Shown: piece by piece, positions 1 through 7,629 of the stretch
How the letters are laid out: the number at the start of each line of letters is the position of its first letter
Position numbering within the stretch: the stretch's first letter is position 1
NCBI GenBank assembly: GCA_019347645.1
Contig: JAHWKZ010000037.1
Coordinates: forward strand, 1 to 12,486
Length of the DNA: 12,486 nucleotides
Source: Gemmatimonadota bacterium
GTDB taxonomy: Bacteria > Gemmatimonadota > Gemmatimonadetes > JACCXV01 > JAHWKZ01
Direction of reading: 5' to 3'
Translations under genes and position numbers: made by a program
Notes under the pieces: model-generated
What the model was told of the DNA's origin: nothing
The model's input: only the letters and a program-made list of their open reading frames with translations
The model's database searches: none

Positions 1-66
1 GTTCGGGTAGACGATGTCGTCGTGATGCTCCTCGTCGAACCGGACGGTCCAGGTGCTGGCGGACAT
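1..66 (-). CDS. 5'-partial gene, product unknown (first 22 codons only)
   Basis: An ATG at 66 on the minus strand opens a frame that runs without a stop to the left edge, giving a 22-residue N-terminus (MSASTWTVRF, then an acidic/His patch EEHHDD, then IVYPN). A GGAG ribosome-binding-like sequence sits four bases upstream of the ATG, and codon use is G/C-ending as in the neighbours. It follows the DUF4139 gene after about 100 bp that contain a probable terminator, so it is probably a separate transcription unit. There is no signal peptide or transmembrane start. The fragment is too short to assign a family, and I do not recognise it. Confidence 0.55.
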   Translation of the reverse strand, partial: MSASTWTVRFDEEHHDDIVYPN

Positions 67-115
67 GGGCGCTCCGTGAAACGGGAAAAACAGGGCCAGA
101 TGGCGCAATCGGGGG

Positions 116-144
116 AAAAAGAATATAACGGCTCCCCGCCGGTT
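116..144 (-). terminator. Probable intrinsic terminator of the DUF4139 gene
   Basis: On the minus strand, about 25 bases after the DUF4139 stop, AACCGGC pairs with GCCGTT (one bulged C, loop GGGGA). It is followed by the T-rich run ATATTCTTTTT. It is one of the few AT-rich patches in the window. The same patch contains TATATT, which could alternatively be the -10 of a promoter for the partial gene at 1-66. No good -35 is seen at 16-18 bp, so the terminator reading is preferred. Confidence 0.45.
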
Positions 145-168
145 CGACCACCCTCGCCCACGGCCGGC

Positions 169-1581
169 TCAATGCTTCACCTGCATGCGGTACGTCAGCG
201 TCGCCTCGCCCCCGGCCTCCACCCGGACGTCGAAGGCGACCGTGAAGGCGTCGAGCTTCTCGTAGGCGTGGCTCTTCTCGAGCACCCGCCAGTCCCCCGG
301 CAGGGGCTCGATCACGCGAACGGTGACGTCCTCGTCCTTGTGGTTGCGGATCACGACCTCGAAGGCGGCCTCCCAGAGATGGCCGCTCGAAATCACCCGG
401 AAGTCCGTCTGGCGCCGCTCGGCCACGAGGTCGAACGCCTTGCCCAGCTGGAGCCGCACCGTCTCGTCCTTCGGCGTGTGGTCGATCGCGTCCTCCCCCA
501 CGAGCTGCAGCGTCCCGTCGGCGTCGGCTTTGTAGATCCGCACCGTCCCCGCCGGCAGGGCGGCGCCGAGGCCGTTCTCCCGGGTGTTCTCGAACTCCTG
601 ATAGACCCCCACCTTCAGCCCCTTCTCCCCCCCGTACGCCTGCGTCCAGTACCAGCGCGACCCGGCCAGCACGTACCGCTTGCGGGTGCCGATCCGGCTG
701 GTCTCCATGAGCCGGATCTGCTTCGTCTGGTTGTGCTTGATGGTCGTCGGTCGCGGCAAGTCGTAGAGGTGGTACTCGAAGAACGTCCGCTCCTCGAAGG
801 TCGCGGCGTCGGCCGCCATCGCCGCCTCGGCGAGCGCCCTGCGGGCGAACTCGCGCTCCTCGCGTGGGGCGCGGTGGACATCGCCGGCCACCAGCTTGAG
901 CTTCGCGTTCGGATAGGTGGTCCCGCTCTGGTTGTTCAGCGTCACCCAGCCGCCCCACTCCATCGTCCGGTCGTCTTCGGCGAGGGTGGCGACGTAGTCG
1001 GCCTTCCAGGAGAGCCCCCCGGTCAGGTACGAGACCTCGACGGGCTCGTCGCCGGCACGGTCGCTGGCGAGCGTCCAGACCAGGGTCGGCGTGGCCTTCA
1101 GGTCGCCCTTCAGGTCCGGCAGGACGACGCGCCCGGGCGGGTTCAGGACGATGGAATCGCCGATCTGGTAGACCGTGCCGTTCTGGACCGACAGCAGCTT
1201 CGCGGCCACGGCGGTCTCCTTCCCGTCGACGGACATGATCAGCGTCACCGTCTCGCCGACGTACTTCTCCATCAGCGCCTGGGGCGTCAGCAGATCGTAC
1301 TCGTAGTTCTGCTCGAGCACGTCCACGCTCCCCGCGTGGTCGAGCGCGCGGAAAGCGACCGAGGTGGGGTCGATCCGTGCCGCCACGTCGCGGAAGGGGA
1401 GGGTGAAGACTCCCGCGGCGAGATCGATCCGCCGCTCGTCGCGGACCAGGCCGAGGTCGTCGTTGTACACGGTGACCGCGACGTGGCGCGTCGGCGGGTC
1501 GTCTCCGCGGACGACCGCGGCTCCCGCCCCGAGGGCGGCCACCGTCGCGAAGAGGGCGAGGGATCGGAGCGTGCGCTTCAT
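169..1581 (-). CDS. Secreted DUF4139 domain-containing protein
   Basis: A 470-residue protein with an N-terminal signal peptide (MKRTLRSLALFATVAALGAG..., basic end then hydrophobic core, about residues 1-26), so it is probably exported to the periplasm. Residues about 180-465 fit DUF4139: VEVSYLTGGLSWKADYVA (181-198), then GGWVTLNNQSGTTYPNAKL and VAGDV (210-235), ending in the beta-rich segment typical of the family's C-terminus. Residues 33-150 form a beta-rich N-terminal part. The length is usual for bacterial DUF4139 proteins. The start is fixed by GGAGG five bases upstream of the ATG. It lies 117 bp beyond the anti-sigma gene and may be its own unit or be read through from the sigma operon. 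DUF4139 has no established biochemical role; some members are called mucoidy-inhibitor MuiA-like, and I do not extend that name here. Confidence 0.85.
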   Translation of the reverse strand: MKRTLRSLALFATVAALGAGAAVVRGDDPPTRHVAVTVYNDDLGLVRDERRIDLAAGVFTLPFRDVAARIDPTSVAFRALDHAGSVDVLEQNYEYDLLTPQALMEKYVGETVTLIMSVDGKETAVAAKLLSVQNGTVYQIGDSIVLNPPGRVVLPDLKGDLKATPTLVWTLASDRAGDEPVEVSYLTGGLSWKADYVATLAEDDRTMEWGGWVTLNNQSGTTYPNAKLKLVAGDVHRAPREEREFARRALAEAAMAADAATFEERTFFEYHLYDLPRPTTIKHNQTKQIRLMETSRIGTRKRYVLAGSRWYWTQAYGGEKGLKVGVYQEFENTRENGLGAALPAGTVRIYKADADGTLQLVGEDAIDHTPKDETVRLQLGKAFDLVAERRQTDFRVISSGHLWEAAFEVVIRNHKDEDVTVRVIEPLPGDWRVLEKSHAYEKLDAFTVAFDVRVEAGGEATLTYRMQVKH

Positions 1582-1698
1582 GAATGCCTCCGGTTGACGA
1601 GGGTTCGGTTCCCGGCGGCGCCGACCGGATGGATCGGCCCGCCTTCCAACCCTGGGTACAACCGGGGGCGCGGTTTATTCCGCGGAGATGGCCGTCGA

Positions 1699-2496
1699 CT
1701 ACCGCTCCAGCGAGGCGAGGAGGGCGGCGAGGCTGTCGGCGATCGCCTCGAGCCGCTCGCGCTCGGCCGGCGGGAGCGGGGCCGGATCGACGCTGTCGGC
1801 CCAGAGCGCCAGCGCCTCCCGGGCGGCCGCGCTGTCACGTTCGGCCAGGGCCGCCCGGGCTTCGCGACGGAACCGATCGGCGAGCGCCGCGGGGGCCGCC
1901 TTCTCGAAGGCCTCTGCGGGCGCGGCCGGGGCGGGGGCCTCGGCCTCCACGGCGCCGTCCGCCCGCGCATCCCGTGCCGCGGGTCGGGGGGCATCCTGGA
2001 TCGCCTCCGCGCGGCTCTCCTCTTCGAGCGTCTCCTCGGGGGGTGAGCCGCCGTCCGCCTCGTCCGCGACGAGATTCTCCGCACGCCGCTCGGCCCGCTC
2101 CGCCGTCGGCGCGAGCGCCCGCCCGGCCTCGTCGGGGCCCCGGACGCCCTGCTCGACGAGCACGCCGATCGCCACCGCCGCGATCACGACGATCGCGGCC
2201 TGGGGCGCCCACCGGACGTACCACGACGCGCGGGGCGCCCGCCGCCCCGACGTCCGCTCGACGACGGCCGCGCGGCGCCGGGCCCAGTCGGGCTCCGGGA
2301 GCCCGGCTTCGCGCTCCCGATAGCCGGCCTCGACGGCCGCGGCGAACGCCCGGAGGTCGGCCCACGCGGCCCGGCATCGCGCGCAGGTCTCCAGGTGGCG
2401 CTCGACGGCGACGGCGCGCTCGGGTTCGAGCTCGCCCGTCCGCCAGGCGTCGAGCCACGCCTCGACGTGCCCGCCGTCGGTCCCTTCGTCGATCAT
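1699..2496 (-). CDS. Anti-sigma factor, zinc-finger (zf-HC2/ZAS) type, single-pass membrane protein
   Basis: A 265-residue protein whose N-terminus carries the anti-sigma zinc-binding pattern: His10, then His34-x3-Cys38-x2-Cys41 (HLETCARCRAAW). One transmembrane helix follows at about 97-115 (AAIVVIAAVAIGVLVEQ). Residues 120-265 are a long Ala/Glu/Arg-rich, probably helical, periplasmic tail. In this family the cytoplasmic zinc domain holds the partner ECF sigma factor inactive and the outer part senses an envelope signal. The ATG overlaps the stop of the sigma gene (ATGA at 2496-2493), which indicates translational coupling and a cognate pair. The tail has low complexity, so its sensing role is inferred only from topology. 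The inducing signal is unknown. Confidence 0.85.
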   Translation of the reverse strand: MIDEGTDGGHVEAWLDAWRTGELEPERAVAVERHLETCARCRAAWADLRAFAAAVEAGYREREAGLPEPDWARRRAAVVERTSGRRAPRASWYVRWAPQAAIVVIAAVAIGVLVEQGVRGPDEAGRALAPTAERAERRAENLVADEADGGSPPEETLEEESRAEAIQDAPRPAARDARADGAVEAEAPAPAAPAEAFEKAAPAALADRFRREARAALAERDSAAAREALALWADSVDPAPLPPAERERLEAIADSLAALLASLER

Positions 2497-3110
2497 CCGC
2501 TGCCCTCCCCGGCTCCCCAGGTGACGCCCTTCGACCGCAGGCACTCGCGCATCTTCTCCCGCGCGCGGTGGAGCCGGCTCATCACCGTTCCCTCCGGCGC
2601 GCCGATCGCCTTCGCGATCTCCGAGTACGCCATGCCGTCGGCGTGCCGCAGGTCGAACACCTCGCGCTGGTCGCCCGGCAGCGTCGCCCGACACGCCTCG
2701 AGCGCGAGGGCGATCTCGCCCCGCCGCGCCCGGTCCGACGCGTCGTCGGGCGCCACGAGCGGCCCCGCCTCCTGCCGCGACAGCGACAGGAAACCGCGGA
2801 GCTTCCGCCGCCGGATCGAGTTCAGCGCCCGGTTCCGCGCGATCGTGTAGAGCCAGGTATAGAACCGGTACCGCGGATCGTACCCGTCGAGCTTCTCCCA
2901 CGCCTTGACGAACGCCTCCTGCACCACGTCCGCCGCCTCGTCGGAATCGCCCACCATCCGCGTCATCGCGAACCACAGCCGCCTCTGGTACCGATCCACC
3001 AGCCGCGAGTAAAGCCGCGCCTCCCCCTCCAGGATCCGCGCAATCCACCCCGCCTCCTCCGGATCCGCGACCGACTCCGCGCCCGTTATACCCGAGTCTT
3101 CGTCGTTCAT
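2493..3110 (-). CDS. ECF (group 4, RpoE-like) RNA polymerase sigma factor
   Basis: About 205 residues with the two ECF domains. Sigma-2 spans about 30-102 (DEAADVVQEAFVKAWEKLDG, then RFYTWLYTIARNRALNSIRR). Sigma-4 spans about 138-190, with a helix-turn-helix (LPGDQREVFDLRHADGMAYS, then EIAKAIGAPEGTVMSRLHRA). It would direct RNA polymerase to a dedicated promoter set when released by the anti-sigma factor encoded next, whose ATG overlaps its stop. The start is uncertain: ATG at 3110 is chosen because the codons between it and an in-frame ATG at 3155 are mostly rare A/T-ending ones. Neither site has a clear Shine-Dalgarno. The frame is open further up to 3314, but that would make the 131-bp inverted repeat coding, which is unlikely. 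Confidence 0.88.
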   Translation of the reverse strand: MNDEDSGITGAESVADPEEAGWIARILEGEARLYSRLVDRYQRRLWFAMTRMVGDSDEAADVVQEAFVKAWEKLDGYDPRYRFYTWLYTIARNRALNSIRRRKLRGFLSLSRQEAGPLVAPDDASDRARRGEIALALEACRATLPGDQREVFDLRHADGMAYSEIAKAIGAPEGTVMSRLHRAREKMRECLRSKGVTWGAGEGSG

Positions 3111-3159
3111 TCCGAGAGCAGGCTCGGGCGCAGACCCTGATCTCCGTCGCGTCATCGTG

Positions 3160-3290
3160 CCGCGGGACGCGGGCGGGGGATCCTCGTAGAGGCCTTGGCG
3201 AAGGAGGGAGGGGAGACCCCGCAGCGCAGCGAGGAGGCTCCCCGACCGGTCGCAGGCCTCGTAGAGGATCCCCCGCCCGCGAGCCCGCGG
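3160..3290. repeat. Long imperfect inverted repeat (about 131 bp) upstream of the sigma gene
   Basis: A 27-bp left arm (3169-3195) matches the reverse complement of 3254-3280 at 24 of 27 positions. The three mismatches lie together at the centre of CCTCTACGAGG, itself a small dyad present in both arms. The pairing extends outward (CCGCGGG at 3160-3166 with CCCGCGG at 3284-3290) and inward (GGGGAG at 3210-3215 with CTCCCC at 3238-3243). It fills most of the gap between the acyl-CoA dehydrogenase and sigma genes. Transcribed, it would fold into one very stable hairpin just ahead of the sigma start. There is no U-tract, so it is not a simple terminator. A REP/MITE-like dispersed element or a cruciform regulatory site is possible. 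Confidence 0.8.
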
Positions 3291-3313
3291 CGGTAGCCAC
3301 CCGAGGCAACCCA

Positions 3314-3336
3314 TTGTCTCACCCGGATGGAGACAA
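3314..3336. repeat. Perfect 7-bp dyad TTGTCTC-N9-GAGACAA
   Basis: TTGTCTC (3314-3320) and GAGACAA (3330-3336) are perfect inverted repeats around a 9-bp spacer, five bases after the acyl-CoA dehydrogenase stop. It is less GC-rich than its surroundings and has no T-run behind it on the minus strand. It could be a dimeric repressor operator for the sigma operon or a weak 3' hairpin of the fad transcript. Confidence 0.45.
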
Positions 3337-3341
3337 ACCTC

Positions 3342-5072
3342 TCATCGAACTGGAACCTGAACCGAAGGAAGGTGCCGACCCTCCGAAGCGACGATCTCCG
3401 AAGCCACCACCCGCAGGTCGTTGTCCGGATTCGACCGAACCATCGCCAGGTTCCGCCGCACCCGCCGCCACGCGTCGTTCACGATCCACCGGGCCCGGAT
3501 CACGTGCGCCTCGCCGACCACGTCCTCGAGCTCCCGCCGCGCCGAGTCCGCCCGCGAGATCACGCACGCCATCCGGAAGAGGTCGGTCGTCGCGTCCGCG
3601 ATCCGCTCGAGGACGAGCTGGCGCTCCACGATCTCCCGGCCGTAGCGCCTGAGCGCCCACTCGACCGCCCCCGCCAACTCCGCCACGTACTCCGGCAGCG
3701 GCCCCGCGATCGCCGCCACCTCGGGGTGCAGCTCCGGCAGGTCGGGCTTCGCGATCGCCCGCATCGCCCGCTCCCTGGCGTAGTCGGTCAACAGGCCGAA
3801 CTGCTTGATCGGGTCCCGCAGCGCCTTGGCCACCGCCTTCAGGCCCTCGCCCGGCTCCTCGAGTCCCGCCAGCGCCGTGTAAAGCCGGAGGATCTCGTTG
3901 GTCCCCTCGAAGATCGTGTTGATCCGGGCGTCCCGGAGATACCGCTCCCAGTCGTTCTCCTTCATGTACCCCATCCCCCCGGCCACCTGGAGCGCCTCGT
4001 CCGCGATCCGCCACAGGGAGTCGGAGCAGTAGACCTTGCAGATCGCGCTCTCGAGCGAGTAGTCGTCGACGTCCCGGTCCATGAGACCGGTGGTCATCCA
4101 CACCATCGACTCCATCGCGTAGGCGTCGAACGCCATCCGGGCGAGCTTCTTCTGGATCAGCTCGAAGTCGGCGATCGGGCGCCCGAACTGCTCGCGCTGC
4201 ATCGCCGTCCTGGTCGCTTCGGCGAGGATCGCCTTGGCGCCCCCGACGCAGCCGGCGGCGAGCCCCAGCCGGCCGCTGTTCAGCACCTCCATCGCCACCT
4301 TGAAACCCTTCCCCACCTCGCCCAGGACGTGGTCGGGCGGCACCTCGACGTCCTCGAGGTGGATCTCGGTCGTGGAGGAGCCCCGGATCCCGAGCTTCTT
4401 CTCCTCGGGGCCGCTCGAGACGCCGCGGAGCGCGCGCGGCACGATGAAGGCGGTGATCCGGTCCACCGTCTCCCCGTCCCTCTCCACCCCCGTCTGGGCG
4501 AAGACGGTGAACACGTCGGCAAACGACCCGTTGGTGATCCAGATCTTGGTGCCGTTCAGGATCCATGCCCCCTTCTCCTCGCTCCACTCGGCGCGGGTCC
4601 GGATCGACGCGGCGTCGGAGCCGGAGGTGGGTTCGGTCAGCGCGAAGGCGGCGAACTGCTCGCCGCGGGCGAGCGGCGGCAGGAAGCGCCGCTTCTGCTC
4701 TTCGCTGCCGAACAGGAGGAGGCCCTTCAGCCCGATCGACTGATGGGCGCCCATCGTGGTGACCACCGATCCGTCGAGCGTGGCGACGATCTCGAAGACG
4801 CGGGCGTAGAAGGTGTTGGAGGCACCGAAGCCGTCGTACGCCTCGGGGACCGTCACCCCGAAGATCCCCATCTCCGCCAGGCCGGCGAGAACCTCGGGCG
4901 GGATCCGGCCCGCCTCGTCGATCGCCCGCGGATCGATGCGATCGGCGGCGAACTGCCGCAGCGAGTCTTCCAGCATCTCGAGGGTGGCGGCTTCCTCGGG
5001 CTGCATCGTCGGGAAGGGGAACAGCAGCCCGGACTCGATGTGCCCCAGGAAGAAGGGCTTGCACACGCTCAT
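3342..5072 (-). CDS. Acyl-CoA dehydrogenase, VLCAD/ACAD9-like (long form)
   Basis: This 576-residue flavoenzyme catalyses the first step of beta-oxidation, alpha,beta-dehydrogenation of acyl-CoA with FAD, passing electrons to ETF (not encoded here). Both family signatures are visible: FALTEPTSGSDAASI (143-157) and QVAGGMGYMKENDWERYLRD (362-381). IFEGTNEILRLY follows, whose Glu389 matches the catalytic Glu of VLCAD. A C-terminal extension of about 170 residues after position 405 separates it from the roughly 380-residue MCAD/SCAD type and matches VLCAD/ACAD9 and Bacillus FadE-like enzymes, so long-chain substrates are likely. The start at 5072 is supported by GGAG seven bases upstream and by the ATGA overlap with the stop of the membrane-protein gene before it. 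The 53 in-frame codons upstream are out-of-frame reading of that gene. Confidence 0.93.
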   Translation of the reverse strand: MSVCKPFFLGHIESGLLFPFPTMQPEEAATLEMLEDSLRQFAADRIDPRAIDEAGRIPPEVLAGLAEMGIFGVTVPEAYDGFGASNTFYARVFEIVATLDGSVVTTMGAHQSIGLKGLLLFGSEEQKRRFLPPLARGEQFAAFALTEPTSGSDAASIRTRAEWSEEKGAWILNGTKIWITNGSFADVFTVFAQTGVERDGETVDRITAFIVPRALRGVSSGPEEKKLGIRGSSTTEIHLEDVEVPPDHVLGEVGKGFKVAMEVLNSGRLGLAAGCVGGAKAILAEATRTAMQREQFGRPIADFELIQKKLARMAFDAYAMESMVWMTTGLMDRDVDDYSLESAICKVYCSDSLWRIADEALQVAGGMGYMKENDWERYLRDARINTIFEGTNEILRLYTALAGLEEPGEGLKAVAKALRDPIKQFGLLTDYARERAMRAIAKPDLPELHPEVAAIAGPLPEYVAELAGAVEWALRRYGREIVERQLVLERIADATTDLFRMACVISRADSARRELEDVVGEAHVIRARWIVNDAWRRVRRNLAMVRSNPDNDLRVVASEIVASEGRHLPSVQVPVR

Positions 5073-5440
5073 GTCGATTCTCCGTCGGAGGGTGATCGGC
5101 TCTCCGGGAGCCGCCGGGCCAGATAGATGCCCGCGACCAGGATGAGGAAACCGAGGCTCACGAGGGCCACGCTGCTCACGGCGAACCGCTCCATGATGCT
5201 CTCGGTCCGGATCGGCAGCTCGCGCGCCCACTCGCGCGCCTCGGCGAGGTCACGGTACCAGTCGAAGACGGTGAAGCCGGGGATGACGAGCCCGAGCGCG
5301 GCGAGGACCCGCAGCACGACGCCACCCCAGCGCTCCGCGCGGCCGGCGCGGGCCACCACCCAGACGGCGAGGATCGCCAGCGCGTCGAGAGCCAGGAGCC
5401 ATACGGCCGGGGCCTCGAAGAGCGGCCACAGGCGAGTCAT
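5069..5440 (-). CDS. Small three-helix membrane protein inside the fad operon, function unknown
   Basis: A 123-residue protein with three predicted hydrophobic segments: about 10-31 (PAVWLLALDALAILAVWVVA), 40-59 (GVVLRVLAALGLVIPGFTVF) and 86-108 (FAVSSVALVSLGFLILVAGI). A charged loop, DWYRDLAEAREWARELPIR, lies between the second and third, and the tail is short, polar and Ser-rich. I recognise no family. It starts seven bases after the fadJ stop and its TGA overlaps the ATG of the acyl-CoA dehydrogenase gene (ATGA), so it is almost certainly translated with both. That placement suggests a job linked to beta-oxidation at the membrane, such as anchoring the dehydrogenase or coupling to quinone reduction, but nothing in the sequence proves this. 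No quinone- or heme-binding motif is evident. Confidence 0.75.
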   Translation of the reverse strand: MTRLWPLFEAPAVWLLALDALAILAVWVVARAGRAERWGGVVLRVLAALGLVIPGFTVFDWYRDLAEAREWARELPIRTESIMERFAVSSVALVSLGFLILVAGIYLARRLPESRSPSDGEST

Positions 5441-5447
5441 TGGACGC

Positions 5448-7628
5448 CTAGAACCCTTCGCCGAGCGTCGGCTGGACCTCGCCCGCTTCGGCGGGTGCGC
5501 CGTAGAACCCCACGCCCAACCGCGCCCGCTCGCGGAGCGCGTCGGAGGGGGCCAGGCGCGCGTCGACCGCTCCCGCCCACTCGTCCAGCCGATCCACGAT
5601 CTTCGCGACGCCGACCTCGTCGGCCCAGCGCATCAGCCCGCCCCGGAACGGCGGCCAGCCGATGCCCATCACCAGGGCGAGATCGCCGTCGGCCGGAGAG
5701 TCGACGACGTCCTCGGCGAGCGCCCGTGCCGCCTCGTCCACCATCGGGTAGAGGCACCGGGCCACCAGGTACGGGTCGTCGTAGACGGGCGCCTCCTCCT
5801 GCGGGGAACGCAGGCCCAGCTCCTCGCGCAGACGCGAGTCCGGCCCCTTCCGCTCCCCGTCCTGGTAGCGATAGAACCCGTGGCCGGACTTCTTTCCCAT
5901 CCGCCCCGCGTCCTCCAGCCGACGGAGCAGCGGGCTCGGCTTCATCCGCTCCGGGAAGGCCTTCTCCAGTATCCGTCCGACCTTCGCCGCGACGTCGAGG
6001 CCCACCTCGTCGAGCAGCGCCAGCGGGCCCATCGGCAGGCCGAAGTCCCGCAGGGCGCCGTCGAGCGTCTCGATCTCGACGCCCTCGGCGTAGAGGCGGG
6101 CGGCCTCGTCGAGGTAGGGCATCAGCAGCCGGTTCACCCAGAACCCGGGGGCGTCCCGGACGACGACCGGCGTCTTCCCCAGGTCGCGGGCGAAGGCGTG
6201 GAGGGTGGCGAGGGCGTCGTCGGAGGTGCGCGAGCCGCGCACGACCTCGACCAGCGGCATCCTCTGGACCGGGTTGAAGAAGTGGAGCCCCCCGAAGTCG
6301 CCGGGCCGCTCCAGCGCCTCGGACAGCTCGTCGACCCGCAGCGACGAGGTGTTGGTGGCGAGGACCGCCCCCTCGGGGACCTCGCGCTCCACCTCCGTGA
6401 GGACCCGGCGCTTGATCTCCAGGTCCTCGACGACGGCCTCCACCACCAGGTCCACGCGGCCGAAGCCCGTGTAATCGATCGTGCCCGAGACGCGGTTCAT
6501 CAGATGGCGAAACTCGCGGGAGGAGAGCTTCCCCCTGCGCCGCGCCTCGTTCGCGATCCCGGCGGCATGAGCGAGCCCTTCGGCGAGCCGGCCACGATCG
6601 ATGTCCTTCATCCGGACCGGGTACTCGTGGTACGCGGCGACCTCGGCGATCGCCCCGCCCATCACGCCGGCGCCGAGGATGCCGATCCGCTCGACCGTCC
6701 GGGCCTCCCCGACGTCCGGCGCCTTCCTCGCCGCCTCCCGCGCGAAGTAGATCCCCATGAGGTTGCGCGCCACCGGGCTGGTCGAGAGCTCGGCCACGGC
6801 CTCGGCCTCGGCCTCCAGGCCCGCCGCGAATCCCTCCTCGATCCCCACCTCCACGGTCTCGATCGCCTGGAGCGGCGCCGGGTAGTGGCCGCCCGTCCGC
6901 TCCTCGACTCGCTTGCGGCTCTGCGCGAAGACGATCCTCCGTCCGATCGGGTTCTTCTCGAGGAGCAGGCGGGCCACCCCGCCGTCGCCCGAGTCGCCGA
7001 CCACGGCCCGTCCGCGCGCGGCCGCGATCGCAACCTCGTCCGCGGTCTCGTACAGCCGGCCGTACGGCACGCTCTCGTCCACCAGGCCCATCCGCCGGGC
7101 CTTCTCGGCGGAGACGCGGTCGCCGGTCAGGATCAACGTCAGCGCGTCCCGCAGCCCGACGACCCGCGGCGTCCGCGTCGAGCCGCCCCAGGCCGGGAGG
7201 ATCCCGAGCTGGATCTCCGGAAAGCCGAGCTTCGTGGCGTCGGACTCGCTGGCGATCCGGAACGCGCAGGCGAGGGCGAACTCGAGCCCACCGCCGACGC
7301 ACGCGCCGTGGATGGCGGCGACGGTGGGAGCCGACAGGTCGGCGAGCCGCTGGAACACCCGCTGGCCGCGGCGGGCGAGCGCGCGCGCGGCGTCCGGCCC
7401 GTCGACCGAGGCGAGCATGTCGACGTCGGCGCCGGCGATGAATGTATCGGGTTTGCCCGATCGGAAGATCGCCGCCGCCAGGTCCCCGCGGCCCGTCAGC
7501 TCGCCCAAGACCTCCTCGAGCTCGTCGAGCGTCTCGCGGGTCCACACGTTGACCCGCTTCCCGGGGACGTCGAAGGTGACGAGCGCGATGCCGCGGTCGT
7601 CCACGACGTAGTCGAAGGCGCGGGCCAT
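5448..7628 (-). CDS. fadJ: FadJ-type bifunctional enoyl-CoA hydratase / 3-hydroxyacyl-CoA dehydrogenase
   Basis: A 726-residue fusion that hydrates trans-2-enoyl-CoA and oxidises the L-3-hydroxyacyl-CoA with NAD+; it is the alpha subunit of the beta-oxidation complex. The N-terminal crotonase domain (about 1-190) has an oxyanion-hole segment KPDTFIAGADVDML and both catalytic glutamates, Glu116 (GGGLEFALA) and Glu138 (GFPEIQLGILP). The dehydrogenase part begins with the Rossmann motif GILGAGVMGG (316-325). It carries His449 (GGLHFFNPV), Glu461 (LVEVVRG) and Asn499 (GFWVNR), equivalent to the catalytic set of E. coli FadB. The C-terminal domain pair follows, with GIGWPPFRGGLMRW. The length fits FadJ/FadB (714-729). 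AGAGAGG precedes the ATG by eight bases, and only one base separates it from the thiolase stop. No key residue is missing. Confidence 0.96.
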   Translation of the reverse strand: MARAFDYVVDDRGIALVTFDVPGKRVNVWTRETLDELEEVLGELTGRGDLAAAIFRSGKPDTFIAGADVDMLASVDGPDAARALARRGQRVFQRLADLSAPTVAAIHGACVGGGLEFALACAFRIASESDATKLGFPEIQLGILPAWGGSTRTPRVVGLRDALTLILTGDRVSAEKARRMGLVDESVPYGRLYETADEVAIAAARGRAVVGDSGDGGVARLLLEKNPIGRRIVFAQSRKRVEERTGGHYPAPLQAIETVEVGIEEGFAAGLEAEAEAVAELSTSPVARNLMGIYFAREAARKAPDVGEARTVERIGILGAGVMGGAIAEVAAYHEYPVRMKDIDRGRLAEGLAHAAGIANEARRRGKLSSREFRHLMNRVSGTIDYTGFGRVDLVVEAVVEDLEIKRRVLTEVEREVPEGAVLATNTSSLRVDELSEALERPGDFGGLHFFNPVQRMPLVEVVRGSRTSDDALATLHAFARDLGKTPVVVRDAPGFWVNRLLMPYLDEAARLYAEGVEIETLDGALRDFGLPMGPLALLDEVGLDVAAKVGRILEKAFPERMKPSPLLRRLEDAGRMGKKSGHGFYRYQDGERKGPDSRLREELGLRSPQEEAPVYDDPYLVARCLYPMVDEAARALAEDVVDSPADGDLALVMGIGWPPFRGGLMRWADEVGVAKIVDRLDEWAGAVDARLAPSDALRERARLGVGFYGAPAEAGEVQPTLGEGF

Positions 7629-7629
7629 C

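Noticed and set aside
1582..1698. Promoter or ECF-type site (GGAATAA or TTGTAC) upstream of the DUF4139 gene
   Set aside because: No pair of -35 and -10 elements at acceptable spacing was found. The matches are what chance would give.
22..2046. Long plus-strand open frame of 674 codons across the DUF4139 and anti-sigma genes
   Set aside because: It is antisense to two well-supported genes, has no recognisable domain, and its Arg/Pro/Gly/Val-rich composition is typical of reading high-GC coding DNA in the wrong phase.
1699..3309. Anti-sigma frame extended upstream to 3309 as a 536-residue protein
   Set aside because: The upstream part is the sigma gene and the palindrome read in another phase. 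The ATG at 2496 with the ATGA overlap is the natural start.
3111..3314. N-terminal extension of the sigma factor to the ATG at 3314
   Set aside because: It would translate the 131-bp palindrome and add about 68 residues with no counterpart in ECF sigma factors.
3327..5126. Plus-strand open frame of 599 codons opposite the acyl-CoA dehydrogenase
   Set aside because: Antisense shadow of a complete enzyme with all family signatures on the minus strand.
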